Origin: Hydrogenophilales bacterium
GTDB lineage: Bacteria > Pseudomonadota > Gammaproteobacteria > Burkholderiales > Thiobacillaceae
Direction of reading: 5' to 3'
NCBI GenBank assembly: GCA_024636775.1
Contig: JAGXGP010000120.1
Location: 1-46,740 of the forward strand
Length of the DNA stretch: 46,740 bases
The notes under the pieces are model-generated. The model made no database searches and was not told the origin of the DNA. It saw only the letters and a program-made list of their open reading frames with translations. Made by a program: the position numbers and the translations under genes. Below, one piece after another: positions 7,876-16,509 of the stretch (positions within the stretch are counted from its first letter, which is position 1; every line of letters begins with the position of its first letter).

Positions 7876-8986
7876 GTTTCCGATGATCGAGTATGAAAGC
7901 CTGGCACGCTCCAACGCAGAATTTATGGCCGAACTCGAGCAGGCTGCAACCCGGGTCATCCGCTCCGGCTGGTACGTGCTAGGCGATGAAGTCTCTGCGT
8001 TCGAGGCCGAATTCGCGCGTTATCTCGGCGTCAAACACTGCATCGGTGTGGGCAACGGTCTCGATGCGCTGATCCTGTCTATCGAGGCGCTCGACCTGCC
8101 GCCTGGCAGTGATATTTTGGTCGCGTCCAATACGTATATCGCGACCATTCTTGCCATCGTACGAGCCGGACATAAACCGGTGCTGGTTGAGCCGGATCTG
8201 GAAACCTTCAATATGGCCCCCGCATGCTTGCCGGCGGCGCTAACATTCAACACCCGTGCAATCTGCGTCACGCATCTATTCGGCAAGCCTTGCCGCATGG
8301 ATGCCATCGGCGCTTTCGCACGTGATCACGGTTTGAAGCTGGTAGAAGACTGCGCGCAGTCGCATGGTGCAAAACTGAATGGCAAGATGACCGGCACCTT
8401 CGGCGACGCCGGCTGCTTCAGCTTCTATCCGACCAAGAATTTAGGCGCAATCGGCGATGCCGGTGCCGTCGTAACCAACGACGACACGCTCGCCGACCGG
8501 CTGCGGCACACCCGCAACTATGGATCGAAGCTGAAATACGTGAACGATTATGTCGGAGTCAATTCGCGGCTAGATGAGATGCAGGCGGCCCTGTTGCGCG
8601 TAAAGTTGCGTCATCTGGATGGGATGACTTCGCATAAGCGGGCGCTGGCGGAGGTCTACTTCGCCCAGTTGCCCGATTGGATTGCCAAGCCGATGCAGCG
8701 TGATGATGAATACGATGTCTTTCATATCTTCGGCATCCGCCATCCCCAACGCGACGCGCTGCGGGCCTGGCTACTTGAGAACGGAATCAAGACGGAAGTA
8801 CATTACCCGATTCCGCCCCGTCGGCAGAAGGCGATGACCGGCATTCTTTCGGGCAGCTATCCGATTGCAGAAGAACTGCACGCGACCGAGCTGAGCCTGC
8901 CGATTTCCGTGGGCCATTCCGAAGCTGATATTCGCACGGTCTGCGCGCTTTTTGACAAGGCCACGCCAAGGTTTGCTTCAGCATGA
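7868..8986 (+). CDS. DegT/DnrJ/EryC1/StrS sugar aminotransferase (FdtB/QdtB-like)
   Basis: A 372-residue PLP enzyme of the sugar aminotransferase family. The Schiff-base lysine is K190 in FSFYPTKNLGAIGDAGAVVT, with VEDCAQSHGA upstream and NSRLDEMQAALLRVKL and HIFGIRHPQRDALRAWL downstream. It probably aminates C3 of the dTDP-3-keto-6-deoxyhexose made by the preceding cupin. An acetyltransferase of the FdtC/QdtC type would normally complete dTDP-Fuc3NAc or Qui3NAc, but none is seen nearby, so the sugar may stay unacetylated or be modified by another locus. It overlaps its neighbours at both ends (8 and 4 bases). Confidence 0.9.
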   Translation: MSEFPMIEYESLARSNAEFMAELEQAATRVIRSGWYVLGDEVSAFEAEFARYLGVKHCIGVGNGLDALILSIEALDLPPGSDILVASNTYIATILAIVRAGHKPVLVEPDLETFNMAPACLPAALTFNTRAICVTHLFGKPCRMDAIGAFARDHGLKLVEDCAQSHGAKLNGKMTGTFGDAGCFSFYPTKNLGAIGDAGAVVTNDDTLADRLRHTRNYGSKLKYVNDYVGVNSRLDEMQAALLRVKLRHLDGMTSHKRALAEVYFAQLPDWIAKPMQRDDEYDVFHIFGIRHPQRDALRAWLLENGIKTEVHYPIPPRRQKAMTGILSGSYPIAEELHATELSLPISVGHSEADIRTVCALFDKATPRFASA

Positions 8987-9849
8987 GCTCAGAAAGTTCG
9001 CCCAAGGCAAAAGAATGGGATGTGGTCATAGCACCAAGAGTCAAAGCAGTTGATCTGGATTTGCGCAGCGTATGGCGCTACCGTGACTTGATCTGGATGT
9101 TCTTCAAGCGCGACTTCATCACGTTTTACAAACAGACTATTCTCGGCCCACTTTGGTACCTAATCCAGCCAACGCTGACTGCGCTCACCTATTTTGTGAT
9201 CTTTGGCAAGATCGCAAATATTTCCACAGACGGATTGCCACCTTTTGTTTTCTATATGTCCGGCATCGTGCTGTGGACCTATTTCGCGGCTTGCCTGACC
9301 AATAATGCAGAAGTATTTTCAAAGAATGCTCAACTTTTCGGCAAGGTCTATTTTCCACGGCTCGTAGTCCCTATTTCCGTGGTCATGAGTGGCATGGTTG
9401 CCTTTGCCATCCAGTTTGCCCTGTTGCTGGTCGTTACCATCGGCTTCCTGCTCGCCGGCACTGAGCTGCGTTTGCTCTGGATGGCATTGCCGCTGGTGCT
9501 CCTACTGGTACTCTATGTGGCCTGTCTTGGCATAGGTGTAGGGCTGGTTGTCTCGGCCCTGACCGTGCGCTTCCGAGACCTGGCTTTCGCCACCGGCTTT
9601 GTCACCCAGTTGTGGATGTTTGCTTCTCCGGTCGTGTATCCCTACAGCCAAATACCTGAAAAGTATCGTGTCTTTTTTCACTTTAATCCTATGACTGCAC
9701 CCATCGAAAGTCTGCGAGCCCTTATGTTCGGAACAGACGGTATCAGCATATCGATCTGGCTCTCCAATATCATCATTACCTTAGTTTTGCTGATACTGGG
9801 TTTGGTGCTATTTACGCGCGCCGAGTCCAACGCCATGGATACGGTGTGA
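8983..9849 (+). CDS. wzm: Polysaccharide ABC exporter permease (Wzm-like)
   Basis: A 288-residue ABC-2 permease with six predicted spans. The N-terminal segment VWRYRDLIWMFFKRDFITFY and FYKQTILGPLWYLIQPTLTA is typical of Wzm/KpsM-type exporters, as is the late PVVYPYSQIPEKYRVFFHFNPM. It forms the channel moving completed undecaprenyl-linked polysaccharide across the inner membrane. Start ATG overlaps the aminotransferase stop (ATGA), and the ATPase follows at once. Length is normal. Confidence 0.93.
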   Translation: MSSESSPKAKEWDVVIAPRVKAVDLDLRSVWRYRDLIWMFFKRDFITFYKQTILGPLWYLIQPTLTALTYFVIFGKIANISTDGLPPFVFYMSGIVLWTYFAACLTNNAEVFSKNAQLFGKVYFPRLVVPISVVMSGMVAFAIQFALLLVVTIGFLLAGTELRLLWMALPLVLLLVLYVACLGIGVGLVVSALTVRFRDLAFATGFVTQLWMFASPVVYPYSQIPEKYRVFFHFNPMTAPIESLRALMFGTDGISISIWLSNIIITLVLLILGLVLFTRAESNAMDTV

Positions 9850-9860
9850 CGGGAGGGAGC

Positions 9861-11144
9861 GTGGCATCAGATGTGGTCATTCGCGCTCAGCAGATAAGCA
9901 AGCACTACCGGCTCGGCGTTATCAATCACGGCACGCTTTACCGTGACCTGCAGAGTTGGTGGGCCAAAGCGCGCGGCAATCCTGACCCCAATGCCGCCTT
10001 GGGCGGGGCATGGAGCCATAGCCACTCCCGCGTTGAAGGGGATTTGTTCCGTGCTCTCGAAGATGTGAGTTTCGAGGTTCGCCGTGGCGAGATCCTCGGC
10101 GTCATCGGTGGCAACGGTGCCGGCAAATCCACTCTGCTCAAGGTGCTTTCCAGGATCACGGCGCCCACTGGTGGCTGGATCGGACTATCGGGCCGGGTTG
10201 CTAGCCTTCTCGAAGTAGGTACGGGCTTTCATCCCGAGCTTACGGGAAGGGAGAATGTCTATCTCAACGGTGCAATACTCGGCATGTCCCGGCGCGAGAT
10301 ATCGCAAAAATTCGATGAGATCGTGGATTTTGCCGAGATCAGCCAGTTCATCGACACCCCTGTCAAACGCTATTCCTCTGGAATGTACGTGCGGCTTGCA
10401 TTCTCGGTAGCGGCACATTTGGAGTCAGAGATTCTTTTGGTGGATGAAGTTCTGGCCGTCGGGGATATCTCATTCCAAAGAAAGTGTCTTGGAAAGATGG
10501 AGGATATTGGATCGAGCGGTCGTACTATCCTGTTCGTCAGTCACAACATGGCTGCAGTCGAAAACCTCTGCTCCAAGGCGCTGGTTCTCACGGATGGGCG
10601 TGTCGATTTCCACGGAGAAGTCAAAGAAGGCATCCAGCATTACCACGCCTATTTCGGGGAATCCGAGGGCATCAATTTGGCAAATGCGGCCAGAACGGGA
10701 GACGGGCGGGCACGGATTGCTGATGTCTGGTTTTCGGATACAGAAGGTAACCGTCTGCCCATCCTGAAGTCGGGCCAAGGGGTCCAGTTGCATATCTGTG
10801 TGGATCCCCTCGCCGAAAATTGCCGCAACCTGATTCTCGCCGCTGGCGTCACTACCCTACGGGGTGAGGGTGTACTTCACCTTTCCACCGAAACCGGCGG
10901 GCTGGTGGTTCAGCACTTCGATGCCCGTAGAGTATTCACCTGCACTCTGCCTAGGCTGACATTGCGGGGAGGGTATTATTCGATGAACCTCTTCCTCTCC
11001 TCTAATGGGGTGGTGGCCGATTGGTTGCAGGATGCCTTCCGGTTTCAGGTTGAGGATGCTGATTTCTATGGCACTGGCAAATTGCCGCCCGAGGGATATT
11101 CGACTTTTCTGGCTGATTTTTCCTGGGCCGTCGCGAAAGAATGA
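9861..11144 (+). CDS. wzt: Polysaccharide ABC exporter ATPase with C-terminal carbohydrate-binding domain (Wzt-like)
   Basis: A 427-residue protein. The N-terminal ABC ATPase has Walker A GGNGAGKST (~83–91), signature YSSGMYVRLAFSV and Walker B EILLVDEVLAVGD. From about residue 280 onward a beta-rich domain (RIADVWFSDTEGNRLPILKS to the end) corresponds to the Wzt C-terminal domain. In E. coli O8/O9a that domain recognises the modified non-reducing end of the glycan, so export waits for chain capping. I chose GTG 9861, preceded by GGGAGGGAG; an alternative GTG at 9846 would overlap the permease stop and add five residues. A methyltransferase gene follows directly and is a candidate capping enzyme. 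Confidence 0.92.
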   Translation: MASDVVIRAQQISKHYRLGVINHGTLYRDLQSWWAKARGNPDPNAALGGAWSHSHSRVEGDLFRALEDVSFEVRRGEILGVIGGNGAGKSTLLKVLSRITAPTGGWIGLSGRVASLLEVGTGFHPELTGRENVYLNGAILGMSRREISQKFDEIVDFAEISQFIDTPVKRYSSGMYVRLAFSVAAHLESEILLVDEVLAVGDISFQRKCLGKMEDIGSSGRTILFVSHNMAAVENLCSKALVLTDGRVDFHGEVKEGIQHYHAYFGESEGINLANAARTGDGRARIADVWFSDTEGNRLPILKSGQGVQLHICVDPLAENCRNLILAAGVTTLRGEGVLHLSTETGGLVVQHFDARRVFTCTLPRLTLRGGYYSMNLFLSSNGVVADWLQDAFRFQVEDADFYGTGKLPPEGYSTFLADFSWAVAKE

Positions 11145-11869
11145 TGTTGAAACGTATCTTGAACTATGGCCGTTGGCAGTTGGGTCGCTTGATGCGAGCC
11201 CTGGACCGCGATACCAGGAAATACCATGAGGAGTCTGTGAAATTTCAGAAACTCATGACCGCCAACAACGAAAGGGTCTACGGGCAGATGTATGCAGATC
11301 CGCAACTGCTGCGACATTACCTGGTGGACAGTCGCCTCGATTTTTATCGGCAGGTTGCTCAGAAAGTGGTTAGCCATTTCCATGGTGACAAGGCCAGCGC
11401 CACCTGCCTGGACGTAGGGTGTGGCACTGGCCATCTTCTAGCGGAATTGAGGAACGCTGGCTTTTCTGGGCGCCTGGTGGGCCTGGACTCGGCAACCGCA
11501 GCCGGAGACCAGGTTCGGGCCCACGGCGTGGATCTGGAGTTCCATTCCGGCTATCTATCTGCCCAGTCCTGGCAGGAGGCGTTCGATCTGGTGCTGTGCA
11601 CGGAGGTTCTGGAGCATTGCGACTATCCGGCTGACATCGTTCGGGACATGATTCAGGTTATAAAACCGGGTGGCATGATCATGATCACAGTCCCCGATGG
11701 AAGAAAGGACACATGGGAAGGGCATATCAATTTCTGGAGCCCGGAAAGCTTCAAGCTGTTCATTGAAAGTTTTCAGAAAAAGGCGGTCTTTGACTATTTT
11801 GACAATACTAATTTTTGCGTGATGTATTGCCAAGAGGCGAGCATTCAAACACCGGGAAAGATGCTCTGA
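11141..11869 (+). CDS. Class I SAM-dependent methyltransferase 1
   Basis: A 242-residue protein with a Rossmann-type methyltransferase core from about residue 75. The SAM-binding motif is CLDVGCGTGHLLAEL, motif II is LVLCTEVLEHCDYPADIV, and PGGMIMITVPDGRKDTWEGH follows. The acceptor is not deducible; from context it is a sugar of the exported glycan. Start is one of two adjacent ATGs (11141 or 11144), the first overlapping the wzt stop. Being directly coupled to wzt makes it the best candidate for a chain-terminating methyltransferase, but this is inference. A 78-base gap separates it from the next gene. Confidence 0.82.
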   Translation: MMLKRILNYGRWQLGRLMRALDRDTRKYHEESVKFQKLMTANNERVYGQMYADPQLLRHYLVDSRLDFYRQVAQKVVSHFHGDKASATCLDVGCGTGHLLAELRNAGFSGRLVGLDSATAAGDQVRAHGVDLEFHSGYLSAQSWQEAFDLVLCTEVLEHCDYPADIVRDMIQVIKPGGMIMITVPDGRKDTWEGHINFWSPESFKLFIESFQKKAVFDYFDNTNFCVMYCQEASIQTPGKML

Positions 11870-11947
11870 AGTTTATCAGCCCTAAGTTACGGCGGATCGC
11901 GAAACAACAATAACCCTTTATGGACCGTTAAGGGGGAACCAATATAT

Positions 11948-12589
11948 ATGCTTAAAACGCTAAAAATACGGCTTGGTCTTCAATATTATTTACTTAAAAT
12001 TCGATTCAGGCTTTTGCTAGAGGAGTTGCTTTTTCTCTGGCGAGTCAGAAATACGGCTGAGATAAAAATTGTCATTGGCTCATCTGGGATATTTGAAAAT
12101 GGTTGGATACCAACGAATTATCAATATCTTAATTTATTGAATGAAAGGCACTGGGTAAGGGCATTTGGAGGGAAAAAAATTGACGCGATCCTAGCTGAAC
12201 ATGTTTTTGAACATTTAACCGAGGATGAAGGATCGCGAGCGCTAGAGATATGCCACAAATATATGAAAAAAGGCGCCCGAATAAGAGTTGCTGTCCCTGA
12301 TGGTTATAACCCCAATGTTGATTACATTGAAATGGTAAAGCCGGGAGGGAGTGGGGCGGGCAGCGAAGACCACAAGGTTTTATACAATGTGGAGCTATTG
12401 GAGAGCTTGTTCGTCTCAGCCGGTTTTTCCGTTCAACGTTTAGAATATTACGATTCAAATGGTGAATTTCATAAATCCATTTGGAATCCTGACGATGGAA
12501 AGATAAATAGATCTTTGGAATACGATCCAAGAAACTCTGGTGGGACAATTAACTACACTTCATTAATTCTCGATGGGATTAAGCAGTGA
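11948..12589 (+). CDS. AT-rich methyltransferase-like protein (COG4627-like)
   Basis: A 213-residue protein. It resembles predicted SAM-dependent methyltransferases of the COG4627 type: FENGWIPTNYQYLN early, then DAILAEHVFEHLTEDEGSRA, KKGARIRVAVPDGYNPNVDY and a C-terminal GFSVQRLEYYDSNGEFH. The glycine-rich SAM motif at the start is degenerate (VIGSSGIF rather than LGCG). The gene is visibly more AT-rich than both neighbours and uses codons such as ATA, AGA and TTA freely, which suggests separate acquisition. AGGGGG lies about 11 bases before the ATG. Activity is uncertain. Confidence 0.7.
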   Translation: MLKTLKIRLGLQYYLLKIRFRLLLEELLFLWRVRNTAEIKIVIGSSGIFENGWIPTNYQYLNLLNERHWVRAFGGKKIDAILAEHVFEHLTEDEGSRALEICHKYMKKGARIRVAVPDGYNPNVDYIEMVKPGGSGAGSEDHKVLYNVELLESLFVSAGFSVQRLEYYDSNGEFHKSIWNPDDGKINRSLEYDPRNSGGTINYTSLILDGIKQ

Positions 12590-12639
12590 TGGCTTAATTT
12601 TTATGCCCGACATTCTCGGATCACTGCTGCGGAGGCCCA

Positions 12640-13734
12640 GTGTCAGAAGGGAGGGTCAACCAGCACCAAGGAAACGAAGCTTTGCAGCCAGCACACTCCA
12701 CCACTTCCAGTCGCACCTTCGGGAAAGGCGTCACACTTTGTCCTGTGTGTGCCAGTACGGAACATACGTCCATCCGGTCCGTTTTTGATGACCGCTATGG
12801 TTGTCCAGACATGTTTTCCCTGGTCAGCTGCAATGTCTGCGGCCACCTGATGACCTCGCCCGCATTGGTGGAAGAGGAGCTGGGCGGCCTCTATAGCACC
12901 TACTATCCGCGCAAACACGTCAATACCGCGGACCTGGTTGCCTCTGCCTTTGAGGTGGCCGGCCCGTGGGCGCGATTGCAGCGCTGGTGGGGCGGGACAA
13001 ACAACCAGGGCCAATACACGGTGTCCCCTGGCCAAGTCATGCTCGATGTGGGCTGCGGTAGTGGACTCTCTCTTTTGGAAGCCCAGGCGCTCGGAGCGCA
13101 GGCCTACGGCATCGAGGCCGATCCCAATGTCCGCCGCATCGCGGACGAACTTAAGCTGCGGGTACACATCGGCAGTCTCCATGATCGACCTTTCCCGGAT
13201 GTAAGCTTCGATTTGATCGTGCTCAATCAGGTGATTGAGCACATTCCGGATCCAGGCAAGGCCCTGGAGGCTTTGAAGGAAAGACTCAAGCCTATGGGGC
13301 GCCTCGTACTTGTTTTCCCCAACCGGAGTTCTCTTTGGCAAAGGCTATCCGGCCCTAAGTGGATCAACTGGCATGTTCCTTACCATCTTCACCACTTCGA
13401 TGCCAAGGGCTTCCGGGCCTTCGCCCAACGCCATGGCTACCGGGTCATTCGGCAGAAGACGATCACTCCCAACATCTGGACGATTCTGCAGTTGCGAGCA
13501 TTACGTCAGTCACCTATGCCTGGGGTGCCGAGCGCTATGTGGGAAGTCAAACTCGCTACGGGAGTCGCACCCAGCGTCCAAACCAGTCCTCATGCCTCGA
13601 GTCCCGGCCGCTTAATACGTAAGCTGGTGAGGCAGACAGCGTTCTCCGGTCTGGCGCTATTCAACCGTCTTGTGGATATGGTCGGCCAGGGGGACAGCAT
13701 CCTCGTCGAATTCCAGATTGAAAGATCACAGTGA
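12640..13734 (+). CDS. Class I SAM methyltransferase with N-terminal zinc-ribbon-like motif
   Basis: A 364-residue protein starting at GTG 12640 (GGAGG four bases upstream). Residues ~33–67 contain two CxxC pairs (CPVC and CNVC) as in C-methyltransferase/NodS-like sugar methyltransferases with a metal knuckle. The core follows with VMLDVGCGSGLSLLEAQALG, LIVLNQVIEHIPDPGKALEA and LKPMGRLVLVFPNRSSLWQR. This family is common in O-antigen and capsule loci; the acceptor is unknown. The first 30 residues are low-complexity and may not all be translated. The stop overlaps the next start (GTGA). Confidence 0.82.
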   Translation: MSEGRVNQHQGNEALQPAHSTTSSRTFGKGVTLCPVCASTEHTSIRSVFDDRYGCPDMFSLVSCNVCGHLMTSPALVEEELGGLYSTYYPRKHVNTADLVASAFEVAGPWARLQRWWGGTNNQGQYTVSPGQVMLDVGCGSGLSLLEAQALGAQAYGIEADPNVRRIADELKLRVHIGSLHDRPFPDVSFDLIVLNQVIEHIPDPGKALEALKERLKPMGRLVLVFPNRSSLWQRLSGPKWINWHVPYHLHHFDAKGFRAFAQRHGYRVIRQKTITPNIWTILQLRALRQSPMPGVPSAMWEVKLATGVAPSVQTSPHASSPGRLIRKLVRQTAFSGLALFNRLVDMVGQGDSILVEFQIERSQ

Positions 13735-14567
13735 CAGTTCATGTGCTGATTCCCGTGTTCAACCGCCTTGCTATGACCCAGCGCGTGCTCGGTTGCTTGC
13801 ATGCCCAGCAGGTGGATGAACCTCTGCGGCTAATCGTGATTGACGACGCCTCAACCGATGGCACAGCAGAGCTCCTCAGCTCTCAGCAGGATATTACTGT
13901 CCTCAAGGGGGACGGTTCCCTCTGGTGGGGCGGAGCGATCGAGGTGGGTCTACAGCGGGTGCTTCAGGAAGGTCATCCGTCAGACTGGATCCTGCTGGTG
14001 AACAACGACACCCAGTTTGCCACCGATTTTGTCCAGCGCCTGCTCGACACCGCCCGTGCCCATGCTCCGGCGGCCGTGGGTAGCGTAATCTGCGACGAGG
14101 CGGCGCCCGATCGGCTCCTCTCCATCGGCGCGGTGTTCGACACCTGGCGTCTACGGGTGCGGGACAAGCTCGAACAGGAACGCCCCCGGGATTCGGCGAA
14201 AGGTCCCCATTCGGTGGATGCCCTGAGTGGGCGCGGCACACTCTATCCCCTGGCTGCCTTTCGGATCGCCGGCACCATGAAGCCCGCTTGGCTTCCTCAT
14301 TACTTGGCGGATTACGAACTGGCGGTGCGGGTGCGCAAGGCCGGCTACCGTTTGCTGGTCTGTGAAGACGCGGCGATCCTTTCGGCCGACGAATTCGGCA
14401 ATGCATATCGGCCCACCAGTTTGCGGGACAAGTTTTTCGCAGTCCGCTCAGCCTATTATCTGCCTGCCGTTCTAGCTTTCTGGTGGCGTGCCAGTTCATT
14501 TTTAGAACGGTTTACCCTGCTGCTTAGGCTCCTCTTTGTGAGCCTTAAATTTCGCCGAACCCCTTGA
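13731..14567 (+). CDS. Glycosyltransferase family 2
   Basis: A 278-residue GT-A enzyme. It starts VHVLIPVFNRLAMTQRVL, has the nucleotide-sugar segment LIVIDDASTDGTAELL, an NND variant of the DxD motif in WILLVNNDTQF, and the acceptor-side LPHYLADYELAVRVRKAGYR. A hydrophobic C-terminal stretch suggests membrane association. It presumably adds one sugar to the growing lipid-linked glycan on the cytoplasmic face. Start is GTG overlapping the previous stop by 4 bases. Rhamnosyltransferase-like, but the donor is not certain. Confidence 0.87.
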   Translation: MTVHVLIPVFNRLAMTQRVLGCLHAQQVDEPLRLIVIDDASTDGTAELLSSQQDITVLKGDGSLWWGGAIEVGLQRVLQEGHPSDWILLVNNDTQFATDFVQRLLDTARAHAPAAVGSVICDEAAPDRLLSIGAVFDTWRLRVRDKLEQERPRDSAKGPHSVDALSGRGTLYPLAAFRIAGTMKPAWLPHYLADYELAVRVRKAGYRLLVCEDAAILSADEFGNAYRPTSLRDKFFAVRSAYYLPAVLAFWWRASSFLERFTLLLRLLFVSLKFRRTP

Positions 14568-15697
14568 TGAAAATCCTCGTCGTTGACACCTACTATCCGG
14601 CTTTTCTCGCGTCGCTGTACCGGGAAAAAACTGGACTGCGCAGCTCCGATTACCAGACTCAGTTGCACAATCTGCTGGATCAGTGCTTCGGAACCTCGGA
14701 CTTTTACAGCCGTCATCTCAACGCACTGGGCTGCGAGGCCCGGGACCTGGTCGCCAATTGTGTACCCCTGCAATCGGCGTGGGCGCAGGAGACTGGCTTC
14801 CGGTTCAGCGCTCTGAACCTCCGCATTCCGCCGCGAGCCTATCGGATCCCATTGCTGGGCCGACTACTAGCCGACCTGCCTGGTCTGCTGGACATTGCTG
14901 TAGCGCAAGTGCGTGAATTCCAGCCGGACGTTCTGTATTGTCAGGACCTGAGCTTTTTCCCGCCCAAGGTTATATCCAGACTCAAGAAGGAAGTGAAGCT
15001 GGTGGTAGGACAGATTGCGTGCCCACTCCCACCTGATGACTTTCTGACTGGTTACGACCTGATCCTGACATCCTTCCCACATTTCGTGCCACGATTAATA
15101 GAGAAGGGCGTGTCATCCGAGTATTTCCGTATCGGTTTTGATACGCGTGTGCTTGACCGCCTCGGCGAGGTACCCAAGGACGTGGGTGTCAGCTTTGTTG
15201 GTGGTATCAGTCGTCATCATGAAAAGGCCATCCCGGTTCTCGAGTATCTTGCTCGCAACACGCCGATCCAGTTCTACGGATATGGTTCACAAACACTCAG
15301 CCCAGGCTCCCCGATCCGAAAACGTCACCATGGAGAAGTATGGGGTCTGAGCATGTATCGGGCGCTGGCGCGCAGCCGGATAACCCTGAACCGCCACATC
15401 AATGTGGCAGAAAACAATGCCAACAACATGCGGCTGTATGAAGCGACCGGGGTTGGGTCCTTGCTGATCACGGACCTTAAAGATAATCTCGGTGAGCTTT
15501 TCGAGATTGGCAAGGAGGTCGTTGCCTATTCCACACAGGAAGAAGCAGCAGAGCTGATCAGGTATTACCTAGCCCATCCGGACGAAGCCGAGACGATTGC
15601 GAAGGCAGGGCAGGCACGCACCCTGCGCGAACATACCTATCAGCGGAGAATGGAAGAACTCGTGCCGATACTGCAGCGTCATCTGGAGCAGGTGTGA
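14567..15697 (+). CDS. CgeB-like glycosyltransferase (GT-B fold)
   Basis: A 376-residue protein. The N-terminal half contains FQPDVLYCQDLSFFPPKVI; the C-terminal half has VSFVGGISRHHEKAIPVLEY, the CgeB-type segment RITLNRHINVAENNANNMRL and YEATGVGSLLITDLKDNLGE, ending with a glycosyltransferase group 1-like helix. CgeB-family proteins act on spore coat or surface glycans and protein glycans. Donor and acceptor are unknown. ATG 14567 shares one base with the preceding stop; a TTG just before it is possible. Probably cytoplasmic. Confidence 0.82.
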   Translation: MKILVVDTYYPAFLASLYREKTGLRSSDYQTQLHNLLDQCFGTSDFYSRHLNALGCEARDLVANCVPLQSAWAQETGFRFSALNLRIPPRAYRIPLLGRLLADLPGLLDIAVAQVREFQPDVLYCQDLSFFPPKVISRLKKEVKLVVGQIACPLPPDDFLTGYDLILTSFPHFVPRLIEKGVSSEYFRIGFDTRVLDRLGEVPKDVGVSFVGGISRHHEKAIPVLEYLARNTPIQFYGYGSQTLSPGSPIRKRHHGEVWGLSMYRALARSRITLNRHINVAENNANNMRLYEATGVGSLLITDLKDNLGELFEIGKEVVAYSTQEEAAELIRYYLAHPDEAETIAKAGQARTLREHTYQRRMEELVPILQRHLEQV

Positions 15698-16509
15698 TGT
15701 TGTCAACCATGCGCACGGTTATCAACCGATTCCCAAAATTAAAAGCCCGTCTCAAGCACCTTCGCGAGGCACTGCTCCCAGGCGCATCCGTGTCGTCGCA
15801 CTATATAGAAATGGATCAGGCGGAGGCTCCAACAGAAGCAGCACGTCTAAGGTCTGCATGGCAGGCGGATGAATTGCCCCGACGGCAGCGCGGACTGGTG
15901 GATCGACAACTGGAAGAGTTCCGCCGTGGGCGCCCGGTCGACGTGTTTGATGTGCTGGTTCGTGCGCTACGCGAATTGCAGGGATTGCCGCCCGACGCTT
16001 CGGTGCTGGAGATCGGCTGCTCCAGTGGGTTTTATTCCGAAGTCATCGACATAGCAGGATTGCCGTTCACCTATACCGGATGCGATTATTCGGAAGCATT
16101 CATTGCCTTGGCCAGGGAGAAATATCCCGCACTGCGATTTGACGTGGAAGATGCGACTGCGCTTCGATATCGTGATAACGCCTTCGATGTGGTGATTTCC
16201 GGTTGCTGTCTGTTGCATATCCCCGAATATGCGCAGGCCGTGGCCGAAACGGCACGGGTCGCCAGGCACTATGCCATTTTCCATCGCACGCCTGTTTTGA
16301 TCGGCCACACCAACAAGCACTTCCGGAAACAGGCCTATGGTGTGGAAACGGTGGAGATCCATTTCAACGAGCCGGATTTCATCGACTTGCTGAAATTGCA
16401 TCATCTGGACGTGGTGGCCACCTATACCCTCAACGAGGAGCGTGACTCCCTCAATCCATTGCAAGGCAATGCCAACCGCACCTATGTGTGCCGAAAAGTA
16501 GTCTCATGA
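15697..16509 (+). CDS. Class I SAM-dependent methyltransferase (fourth in the operon)
   Basis: A 270-residue protein. The methyltransferase core begins near residue 100: SVLEIGCSSGFYSEVIDIAG, then YTGCDYSEAFIALAREKYP, DVEDATALRYRDNAFDVVIS and CCLLHIPEYAQAVAETARV. The C-terminal part (NEPDFIDLLKLHHLDVVATY) looks like a methyltransferase domain 11-type ending. The N-terminal 90 residues are helical and charged, without a recognised domain. ATG 15697 shares a base with the previous stop and its own stop overlaps the next ATG, so it is embedded in the operon. Likely an O-methylating enzyme for the glycan; the target is unknown. Confidence 0.82.
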   Translation: MLSTMRTVINRFPKLKARLKHLREALLPGASVSSHYIEMDQAEAPTEAARLRSAWQADELPRRQRGLVDRQLEEFRRGRPVDVFDVLVRALRELQGLPPDASVLEIGCSSGFYSEVIDIAGLPFTYTGCDYSEAFIALAREKYPALRFDVEDATALRYRDNAFDVVISGCCLLHIPEYAQAVAETARVARHYAIFHRTPVLIGHTNKHFRKQAYGVETVEIHFNEPDFIDLLKLHHLDVVATYTLNEERDSLNPLQGNANRTYVCRKVVS

